Positions 36,264 through 46,584 of a DNA stretch of 64,000 nt are shown here, one piece after another. Origin of the DNA: Acidobacteriota bacterium (GTDB taxonomy: Bacteria; Acidobacteriota; Vicinamibacteria; Vicinamibacterales; CAVVIG01); assembly GCA_020850715.1 (NCBI GenBank), contig JADZED010000010.1, forward strand, positions 1-64,000, in the 5' to 3' direction. The notes beneath the pieces were generated by a model. That model did not search any database. It had not been told where the DNA came from and worked only from the letters and a program-made list of their open reading frames with translations. Position numbers and translations under genes: made by a program. The stretch's first letter is position 1. Every line of letters starts with the position of its first letter.

Positions 36264-37637
36264 TCAGTCGACGATGGCATCGATGAACCACCGCCCGTTC
36301 GCGTTGTCCCTGAAAATGCGATAGACGCCGCCGTCGTCGAGCGCGACGTCCCACTCGTCACGGTTCCAGCCCTCCGCCCACCACTCGCCCGAGGTCCGCC
36401 ACGGACCGGCGCACCGGCGCACCGCGCCGCCTGAGAATCCGCCACGATCGGCGGCGAGATGTACCGGCCGGCCGGCGGCAAGCACGACGCGCGCCGGCAC
36501 CGGCTGCCGGCAGCGGCGCAGTGCGGCGACGAGGGGCGGGACGGACCGCAAGGGCGGGAGGGGAACGCCTTCTCCTGCCCCTCCTGTCTCCTCCGGCTCG
36601 AACGGCTTCATCGCAAACGCCCCCGGCCGGTACGAATCGACCGTCGCGGCGGCCCCCACGCGATCGGCGCCCATCAGCGCGTGCAGCCGCGCCAGCAGCG
36701 TCGACACCTGTTCGGGTGTCGGGTGCGGACGCGCGAAGAAAGTGTGCTGCACCACGCGCGCCGGCGCCGGATCGACGATCACCTGCACGCGATCGACGGC
36801 CGCCGCCAGCGGATGCGCGTCGAGGTTCAGCAGCGCGAGCGTCCGCAGCGTCCGCACGTCGCGGATCGGCGCCGGCAGCGAGAGGCTGCGCATCACCGTG
36901 TCGCGCGTGACGAGCCGCAGCAGCACGTGCAGCACGGCGGCGCTCCGGTCGCGCCGCTCCAACCGCGTCGACAGCGGCTCGAGCAGCCGCGTGAGCACGA
37001 ACGACAGCGGCTCGCGCCCGTCGATCGGCCACTCCAGTTCCAGCGCCGACTCGAACCGCTCGGCCTCGAGCGACGGGATCAGCGGCCGGGCATCGGCGCC
37101 GCGCGCGATCGCCTGCCACGCCAGTCCCGGCCGCCCGAGACGCGCCGACAGGTCGGCCGGCGGCAGCGCGGCCACCGCGCCGAGCGTCGCGACGCCCCAG
37201 GCCTTGAACGTCTCGACCACCGCCGCCGCCGAGACGCGATCCGGCGTGCGACCGGCGCCGAGCGGCAGCAGTTCGCTCCCCACACGCGCCAGCATCCCTA
37301 CCGGCAGCGGCGCGAGCGCGGCCGCTTCGCCGCCGGGCGGCACGATCGTGAGCCCCGCCTGCGCGCGGGCGATCACGAGCGCCGCCGTCCACGCGCCCGC
37401 GAGCGCCACGTGTGCGCGCACCTCGCGCTGTGCCGCCGCGCGCTGCAGCGCCTCGCCGATCCGGCGCGGCGCCCCGATCAGCCGGCGCAGTCCGCTCGCG
37501 TCGACGACGACGAGATCGCCGCCGTGCTGTTCGAAGCGGGGCGAGAACTCCTGCGCGAGCCCGGCGAGCGCGTCTGGCGCCGCCGCTTCGCCATCCGCGC
37601 GGCGGCGGTACAGACACGCGAACAGCGCGTCAGACAT
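36264..37637 (-). CDS. imuB: ImuB, inactive Y-family polymerase-like adaptor
   Basis: This protein of about 457 residues matches ImuB. It has a Y-family-like N-terminal part (SDALFACLYRRRADG start) without the acidic catalytic triad, a helix-hairpin-helix region (ALPPADLSARLGRPG near 165), a little-finger-like domain around 200-300, and a C-terminal tail with Trp-rich strands. It links DnaE2 to the sliding clamp. ATG 37637 lies inside the imuA end (8-base overlap), so it is translationally coupled. Longer starts would lie within imuA. Confidence 0.87.
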   Translation of the reverse strand: MSDALFACLYRRRADGEAAAPDALAGLAQEFSPRFEQHGGDLVVVDASGLRRLIGAPRRIGEALQRAAAQREVRAHVALAGAWTAALVIARAQAGLTIVPPGGEAAALAPLPVGMLARVGSELLPLGAGRTPDRVSAAAVVETFKAWGVATLGAVAALPPADLSARLGRPGLAWQAIARGADARPLIPSLEAERFESALELEWPIDGREPLSFVLTRLLEPLSTRLERRDRSAAVLHVLLRLVTRDTVMRSLSLPAPIRDVRTLRTLALLNLDAHPLAAAVDRVQVIVDPAPARVVQHTFFARPHPTPEQVSTLLARLHALMGADRVGAAATVDSYRPGAFAMKPFEPEETGGAGEGVPLPPLRSVPPLVAALRRCRQPVPARVVLAAGRPVHLAADRGGFSGGAVRRCAGPWRTSGEWWAEGWNRDEWDVALDDGGVYRIFRDNANGRWFIDAIVD

Positions 37638-38397
37638 GAACGGCCAGGTGCGTGGCGAGTTCGACCGCCGGCGCGTCGTGCGCGTGCGCGCGGGCACGCA
37701 CCACACGCGCCTGCCGGTGAAATCCGGCACCCGGAACGAGGCATTCGGCATGCCTCCCTGCTTCCGGATTCTTCATTCGCAGTTCCACCGTCGCCCCCGC
37801 CGCGCTGCGGGCCATCGGCTCCGGGCCGACCAGCAGGCACACGGTCTGCGAGCCCTCCACCATCCGCTGCAGCCGGAGCCATGTCGTGAACGGCAGCCGC
37901 TTCAAGGCGCCGGCGGGCGCCTCGGCGGCATCGAAGGCGACGAGGCCGAAATTGCCGGCCTGCAGGACGAGAGTGAGTGCCTTGATCGCCTGCTCGAGCG
38001 CACGCTGGTTGAGATCGCGGCACAGCCCCGGGTTCACGACGACGTGCCCCCGGATCCAGAGGAGCCGGTCGAGGTCGACCCCGGCGGCGGCAGCCGAGGC
38101 GGGATCGAACATGTCGAGCGCGTCGATCAGCGCCGCAAGCTCGCCGCGGCCGGTGGCGGCGGCCAGCGTCTGGAGCAGCACGCTGCCGCGCGCCGAGGAT
38201 CGCGGGCCGACCAGGTCCGACAACTGGCCGCGCGGAAACCCGCCGCCCAGCCGCGCGTCCAACCCGGGTATGCCGGTGGCGGCGATCGCGTGCACGTCGT
38301 GCGGATCGGCCGCAGGCAGCGCCGTGGTGAGCGTGCGATCGAGGCGGCGGGCCCGGAGCAGCGATTCGAGATCGGGGCGTGCGAGAGGCATCGGCAT
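37630..38397 (-). CDS. imuA: ImuA, RecA-like component of the mutasome
   Basis: A RecA-fold protein of about 255 residues. LDARLGGGFPRGQLSDLVGP near 45 precedes a degraded Walker A (GPRSSARGS). ALIDALDMFDP near 90 corresponds to the Walker B strand, and a DLNQRALEQAIKAL helix follows. It is the first gene of imuA-imuB-dnaE2. The starts MPMPLA at 38397 and 38391 are equivalent. The C-terminal 50 residues are His- and Ala-rich. The promoter at 38438-38466 reads towards it. Confidence 0.83.
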   Translation of the reverse strand: MPMPLARPDLESLLRARRLDRTLTTALPAADPHDVHAIAATGIPGLDARLGGGFPRGQLSDLVGPRSSARGSVLLQTLAAATGRGELAALIDALDMFDPASAAAAGVDLDRLLWIRGHVVVNPGLCRDLNQRALEQAIKALTLVLQAGNFGLVAFDAAEAPAGALKRLPFTTWLRLQRMVEGSQTVCLLVGPEPMARSAAGATVELRMKNPEAGRHAECLVPGAGFHRQARVVRARAHAHDAPAVELATHLAVHV

Positions 38398-38437
38398 TGG
38401 CCTGCAGTGTGTTTCGCTTTTTATTCGCCTGCGCGGC

Positions 38438-38466
38438 AGTATACGGCAGCCGCCCGCGTCAGACAA
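38438..38466 (-). promoter_or_regulatory. Promoter of the imuA-imuB-dnaE2 operon
   Basis: Minus-strand TTGTCT (38466-38461) and TATACT (38443-38438) are separated by exactly 17 bases, a good sigma-70-type promoter about 40 bases before imuA. Two GCGAA direct repeats (38428-38424 and 38417-38413) follow and could be a regulator site. No recognisable Gram-negative or Gram-positive LexA palindrome is seen. Confidence 0.6.
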
Positions 38467-38514
38467 GTGGAGTAGAATGACGCGCGGTCTCGGCAGGCTA
38501 AAGCCCTTCACTAC

Positions 38515-39834
38515 ATGCGCTTAGGACCACGATTGGCTGACATCGCCGACGCCGAACCTCTCGCGGCCCCCGCACCCTCCCTGCTCGGATCCCGCGCGAT
38601 CGGCCGCATGCTCGCGGCCTTCACGTACCGCGATTTCCGCGTGCAGTGGTTCGGCGCCTGTACGTCGAGCATCGGCACGTGGATGCAGATGAGCGCCCAG
38701 CAGTGGCTGGTCGGCTCGCTCACGGACTTTTCCGCGTTGTACCTCGGCCTCGATGCGTTCCTGCAGCAGCTGCCGATCATCCTGTTCTCGCTGATCGGCG
38801 GCGTGTTCGCCGACCGGTACGACCGCCGCCGGACGCTCATCGCCTCGCAGTACGTCCAGATGTCCACCTCCGCGGCGCTGGCGCTCCTGATGTACCTGCA
38901 GGCTGTCGAGATCTGGCACATCCTCGCACTCTCCTTCATCACCGGCTGCGCGCAGTCGTTCGGCGGGCCGGCGTACCAGGCGCTGATCCCGACGCTCGTC
39001 GACAAGCGGGATCTGCCGAATGCCGTCGCGCTGAACTCGATCCAGTTCAACGTCGCACGCCTCCTCGGCCCGTTGATGTTCGGCGGCGTTGTCGCGATCT
39101 TCATCCACTACGGGTACGACGAGCCGCAGGCGATGAACCTGTGCTTCCTGCTCAACGCCCTCTCCTTCGTCGTCGTGATCAACACGCTGATGATGCTGCG
39201 CGTGAAGCACATCCCGTCGGGGGCCGGCAAGAGCGTCCGCGACGAGCTGAAGAGCGGCCTGTCGTACGTGAAGCACCACGACAACCTCGGCGCGCTCATC
39301 GTGCTCGCCGCGGCGACGACGTTCCTCGGCTTCGCGGTGATGAACTTCCTGCCGATCTTCGCCAAGCAGATCTTCGGCGAGGGCGCCGCGACCTTCAGCT
39401 TTCTGGTGGCCTCGTCGGCGGCGGGCGCGATCGTGGGGGCGCTCATCGTCGCGTGGCTCGGCAAGTTCCGCCACATGGGAGTGACGGCGCTGCTGGTGCA
39501 GGCGGTGTACGGCGTGCTGATCATCGGATTTGCCGCGTCGCGGTCGCTGACCGTGAGCTATGCTCTCCTCTTCCTGACCGGCGTCGCCCAGATGATTGTG
39601 TTCTCGACGATCACGTCGATCGTGCAGCTGATCGCGCCCGACAGCATGCGAGGACGCGTGATGAGCATCTACATGCTGTTCTTCCGGGGCGGCATGCCCA
39701 TCGGCAGCCTCGTGAGCGGCTGGGCCGCCACCTTCGTGGGCACCCCGCAGGTCATCGGGTTGAACGGCGGCCTGCTCGTGCTCGTGGCCGGGTACTTCCT
39801 GCTGGTGAAGAGCCACGGCGTGCGGGAAGCGTGA
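38515..39834 (+). CDS. MFS transporter (EntS/MFS_3 type)
   Basis: This 439-residue permease has about 12 membrane segments. The family signature is FRVQWFGACTSSIGTWMQ near residue 40, with the loop FADRYDRRR between segments 2 and 3. SLVSGW near the C-terminus is typical of the MFS_3 enterobactin-exporter-like group. It probably exports a small compound by proton antiport. The substrate is not predictable. It is divergent from imuA and followed 22 bases later by a metal transporter gene. Confidence 0.88.
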   Translation: MRLGPRLADIADAEPLAAPAPSLLGSRAIGRMLAAFTYRDFRVQWFGACTSSIGTWMQMSAQQWLVGSLTDFSALYLGLDAFLQQLPIILFSLIGGVFADRYDRRRTLIASQYVQMSTSAALALLMYLQAVEIWHILALSFITGCAQSFGGPAYQALIPTLVDKRDLPNAVALNSIQFNVARLLGPLMFGGVVAIFIHYGYDEPQAMNLCFLLNALSFVVVINTLMMLRVKHIPSGAGKSVRDELKSGLSYVKHHDNLGALIVLAAATTFLGFAVMNFLPIFAKQIFGEGAATFSFLVASSAAGAIVGALIVAWLGKFRHMGVTALLVQAVYGVLIIGFAASRSLTVSYALLFLTGVAQMIVFSTITSIVQLIAPDSMRGRVMSIYMLFFRGGMPIGSLVSGWAATFVGTPQVIGLNGGLLVLVAGYFLLVKSHGVREA

Positions 39835-39856
39835 GAGCAATCGCGAGGAATCAGGA

Positions 39857-40555
39857 ATGTCCGTCATCGATCTGATCGCCACCGCCGGGCTCGGCTCGCT
39901 CCTGGGGCTGCGGCACGCGCTCGAACCGGATCACGTCGCCGCCGTCTCCACGCTGATGACGAGCGAGCGCAGCAGCGGCCGCGCCGCGCTGCTCGGCGTC
40001 TTCTGGGGCCTCGGCCACACGGCCGCCCTCGTGGCCGTCGGCCTGGCCCTGGTGGTGTTCCGCGCCGAGCTGCCTCCGGCGCTGGCGGATCTGTTCGAGC
40101 TGCTGGTCGCCTTCATGCTCGTCGGCCTGGGCGCGCGCGCGGTCTGCACGGCCGCGCGGCAGGGCCCCGACGGCCCGATCCACGTGCACCGCCACGGCGG
40201 CATGATGCACCGGCACGCGGCCGCGCCCGCACACGTTCACGTCTGGCGCTGGACGCTGGCGCGGCGGCCGCTCCTGGTCGGCGCGGTCCACGGGCTCGCC
40301 GGCAGCGGCGCGCTCACGGCGCTCGTGCTCACGACGCTGCCTTCGGCGGCCTCGCGCCTGATCTATATGGCGCTGTTCGGCCTGGGATCGACCGCCGGGA
40401 TGGCGGCGCTATCGGGCCTGCTCGGCTGGCCGCTCGCGCGCGCCGGCGCACACCGGTCGGCGTCTCGCGCGATCACCTTCACAATCGGCGCGATGTCGAT
40501 CGGGCTCGGCATGGTCTGGGGCTATCCACTGGCGGCGCGGCTGCTGGCGGGCTGA
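39857..40555 (+). CDS. Nickel/cobalt transporter-like membrane protein with His-rich loop
   Basis: This 232-residue protein has about six hydrophobic segments and the NiCoT signature RHALEPDHVAAV (HxxxxDH) in the first segment, which binds the metal. A cytoplasmic loop near residues 115-135 is rich in His (HVHRHGGMMHRH), probably collecting Ni or Co. SGALTALVL in the fourth segment supports the UreH/HoxN-like family. No urease or hydrogenase gene is adjacent, so the metal use is unknown. Confidence 0.85.
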   Translation: MSVIDLIATAGLGSLLGLRHALEPDHVAAVSTLMTSERSSGRAALLGVFWGLGHTAALVAVGLALVVFRAELPPALADLFELLVAFMLVGLGARAVCTAARQGPDGPIHVHRHGGMMHRHAAAPAHVHVWRWTLARRPLLVGAVHGLAGSGALTALVLTTLPSAASRLIYMALFGLGSTAGMAALSGLLGWPLARAGAHRSASRAITFTIGAMSIGLGMVWGYPLAARLLAG

Positions 40556-40579
40556 CCGCCCGACCGCGCGATCGGCGGC

Positions 40580-41158
40580 CTACCGCACCGTCAGCGTCCA
40601 CACGACCGGCAGCTTCGCCGGCTTGAAGCAGATCGCGTCGTCGCACGCCTGGTACTCGAGCAGGCCGCGGACGACGAGCGTCGATCCGGGCGCCGCGCTC
40701 GACGGCACCGTCATCTCCCGCGTCAGCCTGAAGCGCTTCAGATAGACCGGCACGCGCTCGCCCGCGAACGTGATGCGCTGGGCCGGCGGGTACACCAGCC
40801 GGCCGATCTCCCCGGCGTCCGGCGACTGCAGCGTCAGCGACACCGGGAGGTAGGCGTCGGCGCCTGGCGCGTAGACGTGGATGCCGCGCTGCGGGGTCAC
40901 GTCGACGTAGAGCGCGACGGTCGAACCGCGCGCGACCGTACGGGCGCCGGCGCCCGCGACCGCGGCGACGTACTGCGGCGTGCGCGCTGCCGCGGCCGGC
41001 TCCGGCAGCAGCGGCGATGCTGCGGAGGGCGAGAGCGCCTTCTGGCCTTCGCCGCGCGTCGCTGCGGCCTGGCCTGGCGGGAGCGGCGGCTGCGCCAGGG
41101 CGACGCCCGCGTGCGCGGCGGCGAGCGTCAGGACGATGGAGCGCGTGCGGCGGTGCAC
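40580..41158 (-). CDS. Stand-alone DsbD N-terminal-type (thiol) domain, exported
   Basis: This 192-residue protein has a signal peptide (VLTLAAAHAGVALAQ), a Pro/Ala-rich linker of about 45 residues, and an immunoglobulin-like DsbD alpha domain. YPPAQRITF and FRLTREMTV strands lead to the redox pair in EYQACDDAICFKP near the end. It lacks the membrane and thioredoxin domains of full DsbD, so it would be a periplasmic thiol-transfer partner. It ends near the Ni/Co gene (convergent) and lies nine bases downstream of the phosphate transporter gene. Confidence 0.78.
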   Translation of the reverse strand: MHRRTRSIVLTLAAAHAGVALAQPPLPPGQAAATRGEGQKALSPSAASPLLPEPAAAARTPQYVAAVAGAGARTVARGSTVALYVDVTPQRGIHVYAPGADAYLPVSLTLQSPDAGEIGRLVYPPAQRITFAGERVPVYLKRFRLTREMTVPSSAAPGSTLVVRGLLEYQACDDAICFKPAKLPVVWTLTVR

Positions 41159-41167
41159 GTGCCCATT

Positions 41168-42163
41168 CTAGCGCGCGCCGGTCAGCGACAGCAGGTAGTA
41201 GGCGCCGGCGCCGATGCCGAACGCCGCCGGGATGGTGAGGATCCAGGCCCAGACGATCTGCCCGGCGACGCCCCAGCGCACCGCCGACAGCCGGCGCGTC
41301 GCGCCGACGCCGACGATGGCGCCGGTGATGGCGTGGGTGGTGCTGACCGGCACGCCGAGCTGCGTGGCGATGAACAGGGAGATGGCGGCGCTGGTCTCCG
41401 CGGCGAACCCGCCGACCGGCTGGAGCTTGGTGATCTTCGATCCCATGGTGTGGATGATGCGCCAGCCGCCGGCGAGCGTGCCGAGGCCGATCGCCGCGTG
41501 CGCCATCAGCACGACCCAGAACGGGATGTCGAAGGTCTCGATGTAGCCGGCCGCGAACAGCACGCTGGCGATGATGCCCATCGTCTTCTGCGCGTCGTTG
41601 GCGCCGTGGTTCAGGCTGAAGAAGGCCGCCGAGACGAGCTGCGCCCTGCGGAAGCCGCGGTCGACGCGCGAGGGGGGCGTCCACCGGAAGATCCACAGGA
41701 TGCCGGTCATGATCACCAGGGCGATGGCCAGGCCGATCAACGGCGACAGGAAGATGAAGATCAGCGTCTTGGTCCACCCCGCCGGGACGATCGCCGCGAA
41801 GCCCGATTTGGCGACGGCCGCTCCCGCATACCCGCCGATGAGCGCGTGCGACGAGCTGGTGGGCAGGCCGTAGTACCAGGTGATGAGATCCCAGATGATC
41901 GCGCCGGCGAGGCCGCCGAAGATGACGGTGAAGGTGACCAGCGTGATGTCGATCATGCCGGCGCCGACGGTCTTCGCGACCGCGGTACCGAAGGTGAAGG
42001 CCGCGACGAAGTTGAAGAACGCCGCCCAGATCACCGCCTTGCCGGGCGTGAGCACCCGGGTCGAGACGACGGTCGCAATCGAGTTCGCCGCGTCGTGGAA
42101 TCCGTTGATGTAGTCGAAGATCAGCGCCACTGCAATCAGGGCGCAGACCGTCAGGAGCAGCAT
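41168..42163 (-). CDS. pit: Pit-family inorganic phosphate transporter
   Basis: This 331-residue permease has about ten membrane segments and the PiT signatures GFHDAANSIATVVSTRVL near residue 22 and GAND near 190, with the inverted-repeat VSTTHAITG near 276. It imports metal-phosphate complexes using the proton gradient. The DUF47 accessory gene precedes it by seven bases, the usual pairing of Pit with a PhoU-like regulator. Confidence 0.93.
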   Translation of the reverse strand: MLLLTVCALIAVALIFDYINGFHDAANSIATVVSTRVLTPGKAVIWAAFFNFVAAFTFGTAVAKTVGAGMIDITLVTFTVIFGGLAGAIIWDLITWYYGLPTSSSHALIGGYAGAAVAKSGFAAIVPAGWTKTLIFIFLSPLIGLAIALVIMTGILWIFRWTPPSRVDRGFRRAQLVSAAFFSLNHGANDAQKTMGIIASVLFAAGYIETFDIPFWVVLMAHAAIGLGTLAGGWRIIHTMGSKITKLQPVGGFAAETSAAISLFIATQLGVPVSTTHAITGAIVGVGATRRLSAVRWGVAGQIVWAWILTIPAAFGIGAGAYYLLSLTGAR

Positions 42164-42170
42164 CGATCGG

Positions 42171-42788
42171 CTATCCGTGCTTGACGACGACGCCCTCGAG
42201 CACGTTGGCGACGTCCTCGCACCGATCGGTCGCCTCTTCGAGGAAATCGAGCGTCTCCTTCCACTTGATGATCACGATCGGATCGCGCTCCTCCTCGAAC
42301 AGCCGGCTCACCGCCTCCTGGTGGATGCGGTCGGCCTCGTTCTCGAGGCGATTGACCTCAATCGAGTGCCGGCTGACGCCCTGCTTCTTCTCGAGCGCCG
42401 CCAGCGCGTTGCGCACTTCGCTCGTGCAGGCCGAGATCACGTGCGCGAGCTCGCGGGCGCCGAAGCGGATCGTGTCGAGGCGGTACAGCCGCACCATGGC
42501 CGCCGAGGCGTCGATCGCGTCCATGATGTCGTCGAGCGAGCGCGCGAGGCCGTGGATGTCCTCGCGATCGATGGGGGTGACGAAGGTGCGATTCAGCCGC
42601 TGGATGATGCCGTGCGTGAGGAAGTCGCACTTGTGCTCGACCTGCTTGATCTCCTCGGCCTTGTCCCAGATCGGGCGGTCGCCGGCGAGCATCTCTTCGA
42701 GGAGGCGGGCGCCCTGGGTCAGCTCGTCGGCCATCGCGAGAAAGTCGTCGTAGAACTTTTCCTCGCGCGGAATGAGTCGCCAGGCCAC
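42171..42788 (-). CDS. DUF47 (PhoU-like) Pit accessory protein
   Basis: This 205-residue helical protein has the DUF47 pattern: REEKFYDDF at the start, IKQVEHKCDFLTH near 65, the metal-binding DREDIHGLARSLDDIMD near 88, and RLENEADRIH near 155. It modulates the adjacent Pit transporter. GTG 42788 gives the usual length of this family. Longer frames run through an atypical Arg-rich stretch upstream and are unlikely to be translated. Confidence 0.9.
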   Translation of the reverse strand: MAWRLIPREEKFYDDFLAMADELTQGARLLEEMLAGDRPIWDKAEEIKQVEHKCDFLTHGIIQRLNRTFVTPIDREDIHGLARSLDDIMDAIDASAAMVRLYRLDTIRFGARELAHVISACTSEVRNALAALEKKQGVSRHSIEVNRLENEADRIHQEAVSRLFEEERDPIVIIKWKETLDFLEEATDRCEDVANVLEGVVVKHG

Positions 42789-42847
42789 CAGTCGCCCCCA
42801 AGCGGCCCGCGGCACGGGCCAAAACCCGGGAATTGTAGCAGATCCCG

Positions 42848-43309
42848 TTACGAGGTCTTCTTCAGCAGCTCGAGGAGCACGAACCAGCTGTCGCAGTCGG
42901 TGCGCGATCCGCCGGCGAGCGTCGCGGTGAGCTTCAGGTTCAGCGACGGCACCTCCCACACGCGCCTGGCGCGGCTCCCCTGCATCGCCACCGAATAGTC
43001 GGGGCCCAGCAGGTTGGCGGGCGACGCATGCGGCCGGTGCTCATCCTGCACGCCTTCGAAGATCGCGAACTCCCGCCGCGGCCCGAGATGCACCTCGTAC
43101 TGCCCCACGCCGTTCACCACGTGGTCGTACACGCGTTCGCTGTAGCTGCCGTCGCGCTGCAGGCACGACTGCCAGTTGCCCTCGAGGACGTGCGCGGGAT
43201 CGCTCGGGAACGGCGTGAACTGCGGCGCCGCCGGGCGGGCGCTCAGGACGATGAGGGCGGCGAACAGACCGGGCAGTCGCCAGGCGGGCCTGGCAGCGGA
43301 CAGGCGCAC
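42848..43309 (-). CDS. Exported protein of unknown function
   Basis: This 153-residue protein has a signal peptide (LFAALIVLSARPAAPQ) and a mature part with two Cys that may pair (QSCLQRDG and RTDCDSWF). No family is recognised. The mature part is beta-rich in look. It is transcribed with, and just upstream of, the DUF47/Pit pair but with 60 bases between, so cotranscription is possible rather than certain. Confidence 0.6.
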   Translation of the reverse strand: MRLSAARPAWRLPGLFAALIVLSARPAAPQFTPFPSDPAHVLEGNWQSCLQRDGSYSERVYDHVVNGVGQYEVHLGPRREFAIFEGVQDEHRPHASPANLLGPDYSVAMQGSRARRVWEVPSLNLKLTATLAGGSRTDCDSWFVLLELLKKTS

Positions 43310-43419
43310 GGTGTTCCTCTCGATCGGATGGCGGCTGAATCAGCATAGCATGCCGCGTGAGGTTGCCGGCCGGCCGCCGGCGCCGCCGGCATGCACTAAG
43401 ATCGGCGGCGGGAGGCTCC

Positions 43420-43857
43420 ATGGCCCAGGCGCCGCAGACGTTCCGGAACCACCGCCGCGTGTTTCCGCCCTACCATTTCGTCCTCTTGCCGATCCTGATC
43501 GTGAACTTCTCGCTCGCGGCGCGCGGGCTGGCGCGCGACGCGTCGCTCGCGGCGTTGTGGAGCCTGATCATGGCGGCCGCGCTGATCATGATCGCGCTGT
43601 TCGCCCGCGTGGGGGCGCTGCGCGCACAGGACCGCGTGATCCGGCTCGAGATGCGGCTGCGCCTGCGCGAGGTGCTCCCGCCGGATCTGCAGCCGCGCAT
43701 CGACGAGCTCACGACCGGCCAGCTGATCGGCCTGCGCTTCGCGAGCGACGCCGAGCTGCCCGAGCTCACGCGCGAGGTGCTCGCCGGCGCGCTGGCCACG
43801 GCCGGCGCAATCAAGGCGCGCGTGAAGCACTGGCAGGAGGACCGGCTGCGCGTGTGA
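43420..43857 (+). CDS. DUF6526-type membrane protein
   Basis: This 145-residue protein has two membrane helices (FVLLPILIVNFSLAA and LIMAAALIMIALFA) followed by a cytoplasmic tail containing RLEMRLRLREVLP and IGLRFASDAELPEL, as in the DUF6526 family. The N-terminal QAPQTFRNHRRVFP segment is also typical. ATG 43420 follows GGGAGG. The function is unknown. Confidence 0.78.
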   Translation: MAQAPQTFRNHRRVFPPYHFVLLPILIVNFSLAARGLARDASLAALWSLIMAAALIMIALFARVGALRAQDRVIRLEMRLRLREVLPPDLQPRIDELTTGQLIGLRFASDAELPELTREVLAGALATAGAIKARVKHWQEDRLRV

Positions 43858-43894
43858 GCGCGGCCGGCGGCTTCTAGTACAATGAACCTGATCC

Positions 43895-44101
43895 ATGACC
43901 GATCAGGACGGCCCGGCTCTTTGCGTGTTCTGCCGCCGGCAGCCGATCGATCCGGGGTGGCGGCCGTTCTGCAGCCGCCGCTGCAAGGTTCAGGATCTCG
44001 CCCGCTGGGCCGAGGGCGCGTATCGCGTGCCCGGCGAGCCGGTGAGCCCGGACGGCCAGAGGGCCGCTCCGGAACCCTCCAAGCCGTTCAACCAGGCGTA
44101 G
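43895..44101 (+). CDS. yacG: YacG-like zinc protein (gyrase inhibitor family)
   Basis: This 68-residue protein has the zinc-binding layout CVFC near residue 10 and [17 protein letters not shown] near 27-43, characteristic of YacG, which binds GyrB and limits supercoiling. The last 25 residues are polar. The citrate synthase ATG follows six bases after the stop, so they may be cotranscribed. Confidence 0.85.
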   Translation: MTDQDGPALCVFCRRQPIDPGWRPFCSRRCKVQDLARWAEGAYRVPGEPVSPDGQRAAPEPSKPFNQA

Positions 44102-44106
44102 CCCCC

Positions 44107-45392
<1,286 letters not shown>

Positions 45393-45396
<4 letters not shown>

Positions 45397-46310
45397 CCCG
45401 TCGAGCCGTCCTCCTCGTGGCGGCGGTCCTGGCGGCCGTGCCGCCGGCCGCGGCGCAGGCGAAGACGGCCGCGCCGGCGTTCGACTCCAGCCGGGCGTGG
45501 GAGCACCTGCGGCAGCTGGTGGCGATCGGGCCGCGCCCGGCCGGTTCCGACGCCCTGGCCGGCGCGCGCGCCTACATCGAGCGGCAGCTGACCGCGTCGG
45601 GCGTCGCGTTCACCGAGCAGGCCTGGGACGACAAGACGCCCTACGGCGCGGTGCGCATGGTGAATGTCGTCGCGACGATCCCGGGCGCCCGCAGGGAGCG
45701 CCTCGTCTTCTCGGGGCACTACGATACGAAGATCTTCCGCGCGTTCCGCTTCGTCGGCGCCAACGATGGCGGCTCGAGCGCAGCCTTCCTGATCGAGCTC
45801 GCGCGCGTCCTGAAGGGCCGGCGCAATCCGTGGACGATCGAGATCCTGTTCCTCGACGGCGAGGAGGCCGCCTGCGAGAACTGGACCGACTGCGGCACGC
45901 CCGAAGCGCCCGACAACACCTACGGCAGCCGCCACTACGTGGACGCCGCGAAGCGCGCCGGCACGCTCGGAGACATCAAGGCCAACATCCTGGTCGACAT
46001 GGTCGCCGATCGCGACCTCAGGGTGCTGCGCGAGGAGAACTCCACGCGCTGGCTCACCGACGCCATCTGGGACGCGGCACAAGGCCTCGGCTACGCGCGC
46101 TACTTTGCGGAGGCATCGACGCCAATCGAGGACGACCACATGCCCTTCCTCGCGGCCGGAGTCCCGTCGGTCGACCTCATCGATCTCGACTACGCGCCCT
46201 GGCACACCGCCGGCGACACGCTCGACGCGGTGAGCGCCCGCAGCATGCAGATCGTGGGCGACGCGCTGCTGGCCGCGCTGCCGGCAATCGAGGCGCGGGT
46301 GGGGAGATGA
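45393..46310 (+). CDS. Exported M28 metallopeptidase / glutaminyl cyclase-like
   Basis: This 305-residue protein has a signal peptide (LLVAAVLAAVPPAAAQ) and an M28 di-zinc fold: GHYDTK near residue 109, ANDGGSSAAFLIE near 123 (bridging Asp), the catalytic Glu pair in FLDGEEA near 155, and a distal His in PWHTAGDT near 269. ENWTDCGT near 162 resembles glutaminyl-peptide cyclotransferases, so N-terminal pyroglutamate formation is possible as well as aminopeptidase activity. It is translationally coupled to gltA, an unexpected partner. Confidence 0.87.
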
Positions 46311-46395
46311 GCCAGCCAGGAGCTCCGGGGTCAGGAGCCTCGCGCCGGGGCCACGAACGTGAACGCGCCGTGAGCCCCGAACCCTCCGACGCCCG

Positions 46396-46584
46396 TCACT
46401 GCCCCAGCACGAAATAGCCAACCAGCACGGCCAGGACGAGCAGGATCAGCAGCAGCAGCCGCAGCCATCGCCGCCCGCGCCTGGACGGCGCCGGCTTGTA
46501 CTTCGCCTCGGCGGCCGGCGCGCCGCACCGGTAGCAGATGAGCGCCTTGTCGGCGATTTCGGTTCCGCAGTTACGACACCGCAT
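46396..46584 (-). CDS. Small zinc-ribbon membrane protein
   Basis: This 62-residue protein has an N-terminal zinc ribbon (MRCRNCGTEIADKALICYRC) and a single C-terminal membrane helix (LLLLILLVLAVLVGYFVL). It resembles zinc-ribbon plus TM proteins of unknown role. ATG 46584 lies inside the end of the ABC permease gene, a 14-base overlap, so translation is coupled. Confidence 0.7.
   Translation of the reverse strand: MRCRNCGTEIADKALICYRCGAPAAEAKYKPAPSRRGRRWLRLLLLILLVLAVLVGYFVLGQ

Noticed and set aside
33326-36481. 1051-codon minus-strand frame overlapping dnaE2 in another phase
   Set aside because: The translation is Arg/Ala/Gly-rich low complexity, while the competing frame gives a full DnaE2.
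38398-38470. Classical LexA box before imuA
   Set aside because: Neither CTGT-N8-ACAG nor GAAC-N4-GTTC type palindromes are present.
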